Assembly: GCA_964424105.1 (NCBI GenBank)
Contig: CAYRHJ010000003.1
Span: forward strand, 1-38,234
Origin: CAYRHJ01 sp964424105
GTDB taxonomy: Bacteria > Planctomycetota > Phycisphaerae > UBA1845
Length of the DNA: 38,234 bases
Direction of reading: 5' to 3'
The translations under genes and the position numbers were made by a program. Positions 24,192-33,800 of this stretch are shown one piece after another (the first letter of the stretch is position 1; every line of letters begins with the position of its first letter). Under the pieces are notes generated by a model. The model did no database searches, had not been told where the DNA came from, and saw only the letters and a list, made by a program, of their open reading frames with translations.

Positions 24192-25453
24192 TCGATGTGG
24201 AATTGTTCGCAAAGTGACAGGACCTGATCGCGAACACGTTGAATCACCGCTTGGTCACCCTGTGACCGTAACACTCGATCAATCCATTGGGCGATCGTAC
24301 TCATTTCAGCCTGTTTCATGCCGCGAGTCGTCACGGCCGGCGTGCCCAGTCGCAGTCCGCTGGTTTCCGTGGGCTTGCGTTCATCGAACGGGATCATGTT
24401 CTTGTTGGTGATGATGTTGGCTTGCTCCAACCAGCCTTCGGCGTCCTTGCCGCTGACTTTTGGATACGATGGCCGCAGATCCAACAGCATCAAATGGTTG
24501 TCCGTTCCGTCGGATACGATTCTGTTCCCGGCGCGCTTCAAACCTTCCATCAACGCCAGGGCGTTGTCCATGATCTGCCGTTGATAGGTCTTGAATGACG
24601 GCTTCAGCGCTTCAGCGAAGGCCACAGCTTTGCCCACGATGGCGTGCATCAATGGGCCGCCCTGCGTGCCGGGAAAAATGCGCGAGTCGATTTTCTTGGC
24701 CCAATCCTCCTTGCACAGGATCATTCCGCCGCGCGGGCCTCGTAACGTCTTGTGTGTCGTGGTGGTGACAAAAGCGGACGACGGGACGGGACTGGGATGC
24801 AAGCCCACTGCGACCAAACCGGCGATGTGGGCGATGTCGGCCATGTGCAGCGCGCCAACACTTTCCGCGATCTCCGAAAACGTGTCGAAGTCGATCGTTC
24901 GCGAGTAGGCGCTGGCGCCGGAGATGATCAGCTTGGGCTTGTGTTGGTGTGCCAGCCGGCGGATTTCGGCGAAATCGAGTTGCTCCGTTTTGGCATCTAC
25001 GCCGTATGAAACGATGTTGTAAAGCAACCCGCTGATGTTGACTTTCAACCCGTGCGACAGGTGTCCGCCATGGGCCAGATCGAGTGACAGAATCGTGTCA
25101 CCCGGTTGCAACGCAGCCAAGTAAACCGCGGTGTTGGCCTGACTACCGGAATGCGGTTGAACGTTGACGTGGTCACAGCCGAACAGATCCTTGGCGCGAT
25201 TTCGGGCCAGATTTTCCACGGCGTCCATATTCGCACAGCCGCCGTAGTAACGTCGCCCGGGATACCCCTCGGCATACTTGTTGGTGAACACCGAGCCGAC
25301 CGCCTCGCGGACCGCGGGGGACACGTGGTTCTCCGACGCAATCAGTTCAATGGTTTCCTGCTGTCGTTTTTCCTCGGCCAGGACCACTCGCGCGACGTCG
25401 GGATCAACGTGTGCCATGTTCGATGAAGATTGGTCTTGAGTGGCTGTTGTCAT
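24188..25453 (-). CDS. glyA: serine hydroxymethyltransferase
   Basis: This 421-residue PLP enzyme interconverts serine and glycine while loading 5,10-methylene-THF. It opens with the family N terminus (RQQETIELIASENHVSPAV, then NKYAEGYPGRRYYGGC). The PLP lysine is in TTTTHKTLRGPRGG, and VSYGVDAKTEQLDF, MADIAHIAGLVA and LRLGTPAVTTRGM follow in order. Length matches bacterial GlyA (about 417). The ATG at 25453 is chosen; the frame reaches a GTG at 25504, and a second ATG at 25417 would remove 12 polar residues. The 3' end overlaps the lipoprotein start. With the 5-formyl-THF cyclo-ligase it forms part of folate one-carbon metabolism. Confidence 0.97.
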   Translation of the reverse strand: MTTATQDQSSSNMAHVDPDVARVVLAEEKRQQETIELIASENHVSPAVREAVGSVFTNKYAEGYPGRRYYGGCANMDAVENLARNRAKDLFGCDHVNVQPHSGSQANTAVYLAALQPGDTILSLDLAHGGHLSHGLKVNISGLLYNIVSYGVDAKTEQLDFAEIRRLAHQHKPKLIISGASAYSRTIDFDTFSEIAESVGALHMADIAHIAGLVAVGLHPSPVPSSAFVTTTTHKTLRGPRGGMILCKEDWAKKIDSRIFPGTQGGPLMHAIVGKAVAFAEALKPSFKTYQRQIMDNALALMEGLKRAGNRIVSDGTDNHLMLLDLRPSYPKVSGKDAEGWLEQANIITNKNMIPFDERKPTETSGLRLGTPAVTTRGMKQAEMSTIAQWIDRVLRSQGDQAVIQRVRDQVLSLCEQFHID

Positions 25454-25666
25454 GTCAAGAACCCGCGTTGTGTAACCAAGTCCGCGTGCCTCAGCGGACG
25501 ACACAAAGCCTATCGCGAGAACCCATCAAACGCAACGCGTTGCGGGAATCTGCCAACGGGTATGAACGGAACATCGACTATAAGTGAATCCTATTGAGAA
25601 ATCCGTCGGCCACATCACGTCCCACGGGACCGATATTGACGATTTGCCGCTACGAAACGTTTCATC

Positions 25667-26824
25667 CTACTTCACGCCCGACTTGATCAGTTCCCTGGCG
25701 ATGACATGCCGTTGGATTTCACTGGTGCCCTCGTAGATTGTCGTCACGCGGGCGTCGCGATAAAGCTGCTCCACGCGACAATCGCGAACATATCCAGCCC
25801 CGCCGTGAACCTGAACCGCGCGATAGGCGATTCGGTTCGCAGCTTCGCTGGCGAACAGCTTGGCCATCGCACACGCTTGCGAGCTTTTCCGCCCTGCGTC
25901 CACCAGATACGCCGCCCGATCGATCAAAAGCTGAGACGCTTCGACCTCCACCGCGCTGTCGGCGACCATGTTCTGGATCGCTTGAAACCGACCGATGGGC
26001 TGACCGAATTGCTCCCGCTGCGACGCATAGGACGTCATCTCGTCAAAACAAGCCCGCGAGATTCCCATGGCCTGCGAGGCGATGCCGATCCGCCCCTCGT
26101 CCAACGCTCCCAAGAAAACCTTCAAACCATCGCCTTCCTTGCCCAGCAGATACGATTCCGGCACGAACACGTTATTGAGGTGTAAAACCACCGTTTCGCT
26201 GCCTCGGATGCCCATTTTCCCGTGGATCACGTCACGCTCGATGCCGGCTTCGTTCCCGTCAATCACCACGGCGCTCAGCCCGGCGCTTCCCGACTTGTCG
26301 GGATCGGTGCGGACGAGCACGAGGAACCAGCGGCCATGGAGTCCGTTGGTGATCCACATCTTGCTTCCCGTAACACGATACCCACCGTCGACCTTGACGG
26401 CTGCCGTCTTCACCGCCGACGGGTCACTGCCCGCGTCGGCCTCGCTGATGGCGAAGGCGGCCAACGATTCCGCGCGCCCGAATTCGTCCAGCCAGGCGCC
26501 CTTGACGTCTTCCCGGCCAAACCGATTCAGGATCTTGCCCACCATGTTATGCACAGACAGTGTGACGGCCATCGATGGCGACGCGTAGGACACCTCCCGA
26601 ATGATGGCGGCGTAGCTCAGCATGCTGCAATCCAGCCCGCCGAAAGCTTCGGGGAGCGTCAGGCTCATCAAGCCCATCTCCGCCGTCGCGGGCAGCATGT
26701 CGTACAACGGCGTCTCGTCGATATCCCAACGCCGGTCGGCTTCGAGCAACTCCTTGCGCGCGAATTCGCCAACCGCCCGCACGAGTATGGATTGATCTTC
26801 AGTCAGTGTTGCAAGCACTCTCAT
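25667..26824 (-). CDS. acyl-CoA dehydrogenase
   Basis: This 385-residue FAD enzyme oxidises acyl-CoA to enoyl-CoA and passes electrons to ETF. Conserved blocks appear in order: ATAEMGLMSLTLPEAFGG, the FAD-binding FAISEADAGSD, the strand VTGSKMWITNG, REQFGQPIGRFQAIQ, VQVHGGAGYVRD, and the C-terminal TIYEGTSEIQR, whose Glu is the catalytic base in short/medium-chain members. It resembles butyryl-CoA dehydrogenase in length and motifs. GAAAAAGG lies 3-4 bases before the ATG. It stands alone; the gap to glyA (25454-25666) and the gap to the tRNA (26825-27084) show no features I can support, and no etfAB is nearby. Confidence 0.94.
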   Translation of the reverse strand: MRVLATLTEDQSILVRAVGEFARKELLEADRRWDIDETPLYDMLPATAEMGLMSLTLPEAFGGLDCSMLSYAAIIREVSYASPSMAVTLSVHNMVGKILNRFGREDVKGAWLDEFGRAESLAAFAISEADAGSDPSAVKTAAVKVDGGYRVTGSKMWITNGLHGRWFLVLVRTDPDKSGSAGLSAVVIDGNEAGIERDVIHGKMGIRGSETVVLHLNNVFVPESYLLGKEGDGLKVFLGALDEGRIGIASQAMGISRACFDEMTSYASQREQFGQPIGRFQAIQNMVADSAVEVEASQLLIDRAAYLVDAGRKSSQACAMAKLFASEAANRIAYRAVQVHGGAGYVRDCRVEQLYRDARVTTIYEGTSEIQRHVIARELIKSGVK

Positions 26825-27084
26825 AGACCTTTTTCACAATGGACGGATCTGGCCTCCGCAAAAAACCAACGGAAGTCGACTTTGAACGTGTATCGCGTGA
26901 CCGCGAGGGTTCAAAAGCATGATGACACGATGTCGAGATTCGGTACCCATCGATTTTGGTTGCGACGTCGCGCTGAAATCATCAAGCATCACACAATCAG
27001 CCGAGCACGTGCATCCTGGAGACGGTACGGCGAAGAATCCGTTTTCGAACTGTCAGAACACCCCACGCCATCCCGTGGAATGAA

Positions 27085-27157
<73 letters not shown>

Positions 27158-27163
27158 GCGTAC

Positions 27164-27192
27164 CCCATACACGATTGCCCGTCCGCAGTCAA
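27164..27192 (-). promoter_or_regulatory. predicted promoter of tRNA-Lys
   Basis: On the minus strand TTGACT (27187-27192) and TATGGG (27164-27169) are 17 bases apart, placing the transcript start within a few bases of the tRNA 5' end. The -35 box is good and the -10 box weak. Confidence 0.45.
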
Positions 27193-27256
27193 TAAAACAT
27201 TGCCCTATGGCAGGGTCTTTCAGTTTTAGGTTTTTCGCCAGGGTGGCGCAGGCGGA

Positions 27257-27365
27257 ATCGTCCCGATCGTCACTCCGGCGCAAGCGGGATCGTCCCGATC
27301 GTCACTCCGGCGCAAGCCGGAGTCCAGGCATCGTTCTACTGGATTCCGGCGTTCGCCGGAATGAC
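27257..27365. repeat. REP-like block: 32-bp tandem repeat plus inverted palindrome pair
   Basis: A 32-base unit ATCGTCCCGATCGTCACTCC followed by GGCGCAAGCGGG lies at 27257-27288 and repeats from 27289. It merges into two palindromes, ACTCCGGCgcaaGCCGGAGT (27304-27323) and ATTCCGGCgttcGCCGGAAT (27343-27362), that face each other as an inverted pair. Each belongs to the same GTCAyTCCGGCG...GGArTCC family as 13493-13517. The rest of the 364-base gap between tRNA-Lys and clpS (27158-27521) holds the tRNA promoter and no gene. Confidence 0.75.
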
Positions 27366-27521
27366 GGATGCGGGGGTGCGCTGGAATGACGGGCCAAGTG
27401 CACGGGATTGATGCAGGGCGCCGGCAAGTATGACCCGACCAGGACGCCGGCACGTTTTGCCATGTCCATGTAGTGTGCGACGTGCACAAGTCTTGGGAAT
27501 GCGTTGCGAGCAATGGTCTAT

Positions 27522-27872
27522 TCAATTGCCGTCCGGTTCAATGCTGACGGCGAGCTTGTAAGTCGCGAATTGGTCGGCGTAAAGCTCCGCCCGCTCCTTG
27601 TGGGTGACCAACAAAAGGGCCACGCCCGTGTGATGGGCTTCGAACATGCGTTCGATGGCGTCCTCGACGGTCAGCGGTGTGAGCGAGACGACGACCTCTA
27701 CGACGTGGAGCATGTCATTCACGTCGTCATTATGCAACAGAACGCGAAAAGGCGGGAGCAGTCTAGGCACAGGCCTGGCTCTTGTGGGCGCGACGGCTGT
27801 TGCAACGCCTCCTTCCGTGTTGTTCGATTCGACGGGCGGCTCCGCAATTTGAACACCTTGATTCGCCATCAT
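27522..27872 (-). CDS. clpS: ATP-dependent Clp protease adaptor ClpS
   Basis: This 116-residue protein delivers N-degron substrates to the ClpA/ClpC unfoldase. A disordered N-terminal part (about 45 residues) is followed by the core: PPFRVLLHNDDVNDMLHVVE, VSLTPLTVEDAIERMFEAHH and GVALLLVTHKERAELYADQF. The HNDD motif and the following hydrophobic residues that form the N-degron pocket are intact. GAGGTG lies upstream of twin ATG codons at 27872 and 27869; the frame is open further up but without a sensible start. No clpA or clpC is adjacent. Confidence 0.94.
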   Translation of the reverse strand: MMANQGVQIAEPPVESNNTEGGVATAVAPTRARPVPRLLPPFRVLLHNDDVNDMLHVVEVVVSLTPLTVEDAIERMFEAHHTGVALLLVTHKERAELYADQFATYKLAVSIEPDGN

Positions 27873-28057
27873 CGACACCTCATCAACGCGAGTTCGAGGC
27901 CAAGCCGCGACGAACGGGCTTGGGGGGCATGGTTCCCATATTTTTATCGGCATAATAGTTTACGAGATTCCATGGGTCTGCGCCAAGCGCGTTTTTTCGC
28001 GAAATCCGCATGGTGCATGTTCATCTGGCATGCGGCGGGATGCGGCTTCGTTGGTTA

Positions 28058-28714
28058 TTACGGTTTGAAAGCCGGGTCGGGGCGGACAAGATTGATCCGC
28101 ACGACCTTGCGAGCGGTGTAGACGATACCCGTGATTTGGTCCACAAACTGCACCAATACGTCCACCTCCTGACCGGCGGACAAGTTGGCTTCGGGGGCGA
28201 TGGGCACGATCAGCTTGTAGTGGTTGGTCCAGAATTTGCCGTACCAGGCTCCCGCGATCGCGTCGGGCTTCACTACATTCAGGTAGCCAATTTGCCGCGA
28301 TCCGGCTGGCCCCGAATCGGTGTGGTCAAACAGCTTGACGGTTATGTGACCGCCTCGCTTGAGCGCGTCCCCGTCCGAATCAACCGGGCGAAAGTAAACG
28401 GCAATGGCGTCATCACCCGGCAGGCCGTCGATATCCGCACCGCTGGTTAAGTCCAGAATGTCGAGCTTTTCGATGTCAAACAGCGGCGCTTGCGGGGCGC
28501 CGGCGCCCGCGCGAAGGTTGGCCAGTTGCTGTTGCAGAACCGCGATCGTCGCGTCGCGCGATCCAAGCCGCCGTTCCAGATCGATGTTCTCGACCTTCAT
28601 GCGGTTGACTTCCTGACTGAGGGCACGGAATTGTTCGGCTTCGGTCGGAGCGCAAGCGGGGCTGGAGAGGGTCGTCATTGTGCTGGCCAGGATGATCGCG
28701 AGCTTGGCCTTCAT
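28058..28714 (-). CDS. exported coiled-coil protein of unknown function
   Basis: This 218-residue protein has an N-terminal signal (KLAIILASTMTTLSSPAC); the Cys could make it a lipoprotein although SPAC is a weak lipobox. A coiled coil of about 45 residues follows (EQFRALSQEVNRMKVENIDL, then ERRLGSRDATIAVLQQQLAN). After it comes a beta-rich domain with AIAVYFRPVDSDGDALKRGG, HITVKLFDH, YGKFWTNHYKLIVPI and VDVLVQFVDQITG. This pattern suggests a C2-like or transthyretin-like sandwich held away from the membrane by a stalk, but that is inference. It lies 69 bases after the TIM-barrel gene on the same strand and could be co-transcribed. No close family is recognised. Confidence 0.75.
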   Translation of the reverse strand: MKAKLAIILASTMTTLSSPACAPTEAEQFRALSQEVNRMKVENIDLERRLGSRDATIAVLQQQLANLRAGAGAPQAPLFDIEKLDILDLTSGADIDGLPGDDAIAVYFRPVDSDGDALKRGGHITVKLFDHTDSGPAGSRQIGYLNVVKPDAIAGAWYGKFWTNHYKLIVPIAPEANLSAGQEVDVLVQFVDQITGIVYTARKVVRINLVRPDPAFKP

Positions 28715-28783
28715 GTTGTCGGCCTATACCAGCGGTTGGAGGCGAATGCAAGTCGGGTGGACCATGTACGCGAAGATCGTCCT

Positions 28784-29626
28784 TCAAGTGGCCTTGGATG
28801 GAATCAACATCGGGGCAAGAAATTCCCAGGCCGACCGACCGGCGGCGTCGGGATCGTCGAGATAGGGGTACAGCTCCACGGTTAACCAGCCCGCGTATCC
28901 GGTTCGGCAGATGGCTTCGATGAGCGGGCGGAATTCGATGGCACCGGTGCCGGGAATCAGGTGATGGTGTTCGCGCGAGGCTGGGATGTCCTCGATGTGG
29001 TAATGCCTGGTAAATGTTTTGAGTCGGTCGATCGTTTCCGGTAGGAGTTCATGCACGCAATAGAAATGGCCTACGTCGAAATTCAGCCCGAACGCGCTCG
29101 AATCCACTCGTTCGGCCAAATCGAGGAATTGGTTGGCGCTCTCGATGAGGAGGCCAGGCTCCGGCTCGACCAGCAGCAACACACCTTCGTTTCTTGCGTG
29201 CTCCAGCACCTCCATTAAACCGTCAACGAACGCGTCCATCGCCCATTCGCGCGTCATCCCGGGTTCCAGCGGGCCGCCCGGTTCGGTGGTGATGTGCGGG
29301 GCGCCGAGTTTTCGGGCCATGGTCAGGGCGGCCTTGGTGTGCTCGATCCGACGTCGGCGTTGGGCCGGTTTGGAGTCGATCCACGAGGGATGCCAGAAAT
29401 CACCCACGGCGTTCATCATGAACGCGTTGATGTTGGAAATGCTTGACTGATGCCTGGACAATTCGCGCAGAATATTTTCCAAGTCTGAATCCGACGTGCT
29501 TTCGGGCCAGGCATGCGGTTCGTCGGCCATCAGTTCGACACCGGTGTAGCCGAGCTTGGCGATCCGTTCGATAGCCGCCGCGATGGACCAGCGCATGTAG
29601 GCATTGGTGCTGTAGGCTAATTTCAT
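28784..29626 (-). CDS. sugar phosphate isomerase/epimerase-like TIM-barrel protein
   Basis: This 280-residue protein belongs to the AP-endonuclease-2-like TIM-barrel superfamily. Typical blocks are KLAYSTNAYMRWSIAAAIER, LGYTGVELMAD, LLLVEPEPGLLIES (a metal-binding Glu), FGLNFDVGHFYCV (Asp and His ligands), YHIEDIPA with HLIPGTGAIEF (His/Glu region), and the last strand WLTVELYPY. These carry the metal ligands used by sugar isomerases, epimerases and endonuclease IV; no DNA-binding insertions are seen, so a sugar substrate is more likely. The specific substrate cannot be told. The ATG at 29626 has no clear Shine-Dalgarno site. It leads the coiled-coil gene downstream. Confidence 0.88.
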   Translation of the reverse strand: MKLAYSTNAYMRWSIAAAIERIAKLGYTGVELMADEPHAWPESTSDSDLENILRELSRHQSSISNINAFMMNAVGDFWHPSWIDSKPAQRRRRIEHTKAALTMARKLGAPHITTEPGGPLEPGMTREWAMDAFVDGLMEVLEHARNEGVLLLVEPEPGLLIESANQFLDLAERVDSSAFGLNFDVGHFYCVHELLPETIDRLKTFTRHYHIEDIPASREHHHLIPGTGAIEFRPLIEAICRTGYAGWLTVELYPYLDDPDAAGRSAWEFLAPMLIPSKAT

Positions 29627-30030
29627 GGGTTTAGGAATCTATCCAAGAATACATTGACTATGGCCTTGATATTCGCATTTTTTGACGAGCCGCCTGCGCC
29701 TGCACGTTGTCGAGAACGTGTTTGAATGGGTCGGCTTCGATTCGATCTTCAATGGTAACGTCCGTTCGGATTTGGTTCTACAACGCCCGCGCCCCTGGGA
29801 TGCGAATGTGATTGGGCAATCGCTGCCGGCTGACCCGGATTAATATCGAATTGGATTTACGTAGGAAAATATATCAAACCCACGAACAGGGCGTTTTGGA
29901 ATCCAGCCAGCCAGGATGTGGGTAATCACTTGCCAAACCTGTTGGATCGCGGGAACATGCAATAGATAGAAGAGAGCGGGCGGAAGAATCTGAGATGACA
30001 GTGGCGGGATGCTGACAGGGAGGTTGGGCT
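29627..30030. other. divergent intergenic region with a possible gene remnant
   Basis: These 404 bases lie between divergent genes. Within them a plus-strand frame at 29682-29843 (TTG start, TAA stop, 53 residues) reads NVFEWVGFDSIFNGNVRSDL and ends GQSLPADPD, with mostly G/C third positions. It looks more like a fragment of a protein than like noise, but I recognise no family and it has no ribosome binding site. The right part should hold the promoter of the lipoprotein gene; GGGAGG precedes its ATG. Confidence 0.3.
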
Positions 30031-30549
30031 ATGAAGTTTCGGAACGGATGGATTGAATTAGCGGTTGCCATGCTGGCGGGTAACGTCGTGGGATGCGGTA
30101 ACACAGGCTCGATTTTGGATATCCTGGGTATTTCGTCGAATACGGTGACGGTGCGCCTGGAGAACGACACGCCCTTTCTAGTTGAGCCGAACGTCTATGT
30201 CAGCTCGGTGGCTTCGAGCGTTTCCCTGTTCGATGAAATCACCGAGGAAATCGTGACGATCGGCATCAACAAGCAGAATTTTGATGATTTGGGGTCGGGC
30301 GGTGTGACCTCGCGGCGATACGACTGCGACGAGATCAAGGCCATCATGGCCAGCGACGCGGAGATGAAAACTGGAGTGGGGTTATCGCCCGATGCCGACT
30401 CGGCCTTGTTCATCGAGGGCGATGACTTTCGCTGCGGCGATACCATCACGATTCGGTACGCGGGGAGTTTGGGTTCGTTCAACGCCAGCATCAGCGCGGC
30501 TTCGTTCGACATTCTTGGGATCCTGACGTCGCTGGGAGGAGGAGGCTGA
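30031..30549 (+). CDS. small exported lipoprotein
   Basis: This 172-residue protein has an N-terminal signal with lipobox (ELAVAMLAGNVVGCGN, Cys22). The mature part is beta-rich: NTVTVRLENDTPFLVEPNVY, a strand EEIVTIGINKQNF, RRYDCDEIKAIMA and FRCGDTITIRYAGSL, ending in a Gly-rich tail (LTSLGGGG). Two further cysteines (YDC and FRC) could pair. GGGAGG lies 9 bases before the ATG. I know no family for it. The 285 bases that follow (30550-30834) hold a 55-residue plus-strand frame at 30646-30813 of low credibility and nothing else I can support. Confidence 0.8.
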   Translation: MKFRNGWIELAVAMLAGNVVGCGNTGSILDILGISSNTVTVRLENDTPFLVEPNVYVSSVASSVSLFDEITEEIVTIGINKQNFDDLGSGGVTSRRYDCDEIKAIMASDAEMKTGVGLSPDADSALFIEGDDFRCGDTITIRYAGSLGSFNASISAASFDILGILTSLGGGG

Positions 30550-30834
30550 CTGAATGGTCGGCAACAGACGAAGCCAGGGGAACAAATGCGGCCACGTCGA
30601 TTCACACGTCCGGGCTGATCGAGTCATACCACGCATGGATTCGGCATGACCCGCGAATCGTATGTACCCGGTGCGGGCGAATCCGGCGGTTCGAAAGACC
30701 GGAGTGGGCGTAAAAATGGTGAAAATGCCGACAGTCGACTGCCGCAGTTCCGGAACTTCTACGCCGGCCACAAGAACGGGAAACAGTTTGTCGCCGCCGT
30801 CACGCAGGACTGAACGAAATTTGCCAACGTCAAA

Positions 30835-33800
30835 CTAAGGCCCATCAATCAGTTGATTCGTCGCGGGAATATCGATCGGCATTGCGTGGCAGTCTGATAG
30901 CTCCACCGGTCTGTCGCCGTCGAAACTGGTCGTGGTGAGATTGGACCAGTCATCAAAGTCGGTCAGTATTTCGCAGACGCTGTCATAACAGGACGCATGA
31001 CTGTTCCCGCAAGCAGTGCTCACGCCGGCAGCGCAATTGATGTTCCTCAGGACGAGCGAGCTAAGCCCGCCACCGTCCCAATTGATCGAATTACCGCAAA
31101 TGCCCGCGAATTCGTTCAGGTTGTTCTCGTTCAGCGCGAAATTGCCACCGTCGGAGAAGTCGACAATGCCGTTGCCCACGGCGTTGCAGTCCGCCCCGTC
31201 CACGCCGGAGAGCTGATAGCGCGAGTTCATGACCGAGTTGTAATTGGGTTTGTAGTCGGTATCCGTATTGCCTCCGTGACGCAGATTCATGTTGTGACCC
31301 AGCATGTGCATGAACGTGCCGGCTACGTGCAGGTTGTTTTGTGGCGTAAAGGGAAGAGTGACCATGAAATCATTTCCGTTGATTTCTGCCACGCCTGGCG
31401 CGTCATTGGAAGAGCTGTTGAAACGGTGGGTGAACAATCCGTAATGAAAGATGCCGCTTCGATTTGTCGCGAAATTGCCGCTCTTCAGGGCGTTAAAGCC
31501 GCCATCCCACGTAATGAAAGCGAGGCCGGTTGAAATGAGATTTCCACCCGTGAATGCGCCGCCTTGCCCATAATCCACGTGCAGGGCAATTCCGGTCGTG
31601 CCATCGGCGTTGATATGGGGCGCGTTGGCGAAGGCATTGATCACCGTCGCGACGGCGGTGGCGCTGGGCCGGTGTGTGTGTGAACCAATATCCATGACGT
31701 CATCCGTCCAGTCGATTTCGACGAATACGTCCCGGCGAAGAGGATTGGCGCCCATGGCCAACAAATTCAGGTTGCCGATTCCCAGGACCTCGTCGCCGTC
31801 CTTGATACCGTCTCCGTCGGTGTCGGGGTTGCTGGGGTCTGTTCCCAGCCGACAGGGCGGATTGAAAATCAGGTCGTTCGATTCCAGGACGTCGGGTAAT
31901 CCGTCGCCATCTGCATCATCGAAACAACTCGTCCCGTTGCCGAGGTACACACCGCCGGCGAAGGTACACTCGAATTGCGTGTCAACTGCGTGACAACCAA
32001 GCGCGACCGTGCAGCAGGCACCGAGTCCGTTCTGGCAACAGGGATCGAAATCGTTAAATGCGTCCAACACGGCGAAGAGGTCTAACAGATTGATCGTACC
32101 GTTTCCGCTACAGGGATGGATGTCGACGTTTTCGATTGGGCATTCGTCAGAGAAGTCACTTTCAAATCCGCTCAAGACACAGAACAAATCAAAAAGGTTA
32201 ACGGCGCCGTTCTTGTTAACGTCTCCATAGGCGAACAACAGTTCGTTTAGACACGATCCTGAATCGCAATGGTCTTCGGTGCATTTGGAATCGTCAATGC
32301 AGTCTGAATCGATAGAGCATTCGATACAAGTATCGTCTTGTTCGTTGCACTGGAGCGTGCAAGGAGCGATTCCCGGTTGGCAGCCCGCCGTCACTCCGCA
32401 GGCTTCTTCGCCGTTACAGAATACGCCGTCATCACAGTCAACTTGTGCGAGGCATTCAACGCAAGTGTCACTCACCTCGTCGCAGAATGGCAAACTGCCA
32501 CCGACGCACGGTACGATTCCCGGTTGACAGTTGCCGGCGAGGCAAACCTCGTCGCCGTCGCACCAACTTCCGTTTGGACAACCTGAACCGTCCGTGGCGT
32601 GATTGGATTGGCAGGCGCCCGCCCCGTCACAGGTGTCGGGATTCGTGCAGTCCGTCGCCGATGGGTCGCCACAGCCGGTTCCCGCTGCGAGCGGGTTGAA
32701 CGAGCAGCCGGTGGGAGTACACGAATTTGCGGTGCATTCATTTCCGTCGTCGCATGCCCCAGGATTATTGGGGTTATGAACGCAGCCGAAGGCGTTAGTA
32801 CAGGAGTCGAGCGTGCAATCCACGCCATCGTCGCAAATCCGCGGCGTATCGATGCATCCCAACAAGGGGTCGCAAGACTCGACTGTACAGAAGAGGCCGT
32901 CATCGGGACAAGTGAGCGGTGATCCGGATTGACACGTGTTGGTCAGTGTATCGCAAGTCTCGGTTCCGTTGCACAAATCCCCGTCGGCGCAGTCCGCGTC
33001 CAGCTTGCAGCAGCCCGCTGGCGGCGTCCCTGCCTGACACGCACCCGCGATGCATGATTCGTCACCGTTACACACCAGGCCATCGGGACAGGCGGTCCCA
33101 TCCGGTTGGTGATTGGTGAGGCAAGTGCCCGCGCCGTCACACGTATCGGCGTTGGAGCATGCCGTCACGAATGAATCTCCGCAGGGTGATCCGACGACGG
33201 AATTCGTGTTCTGACAGCCCGCCAGAGCATCACAGGTATCCGTAGTGCAATCGTTGAAATCATCGCAATCCAACGGCGTGCCAGGTTCGCACACGTTTGT
33301 TGAAAGATTACATGTTTCGAGTCCATTGCAAATGTCCGCATCGTCGCAATCCGCATCTAGTTTGCAACAACCGGCGACGGGGATGCCGGGCTGACAAATC
33401 CCGCCTTGACACGTTTCGGCGCCATTGCAGACGGAAGCATCATTGCACGGTGTGCCGTCGGGTTCCAGGTTGGCGGAACATAATCCGAAGCCGTCGCAAA
33501 TGTCTGCATGGTCGCAAGGCGCTTCCGCGGCATTTCCACAAGGCGTTCCGGCGGGGGCGGCAGTATTCGAGCAACCCAAAGCGGCTTGACAGGTGTCGAC
33601 GGTACATTCAATTCCATCGTCGCAGTTCAGCGCCGTGCCCGGCAGACAGGTATTGTTCTGCGTGTCGCAGGACTCCACTCCGTTACACGTGTTGGCGTCG
33701 TCACAGTCGGCGTCCACGACGCATTCAACGCAAACCTCGGTGGCTTCAATGCACGCCTGCCCCGGGCACGGATCGATACCGGATTGACAGCCGACGCCGG

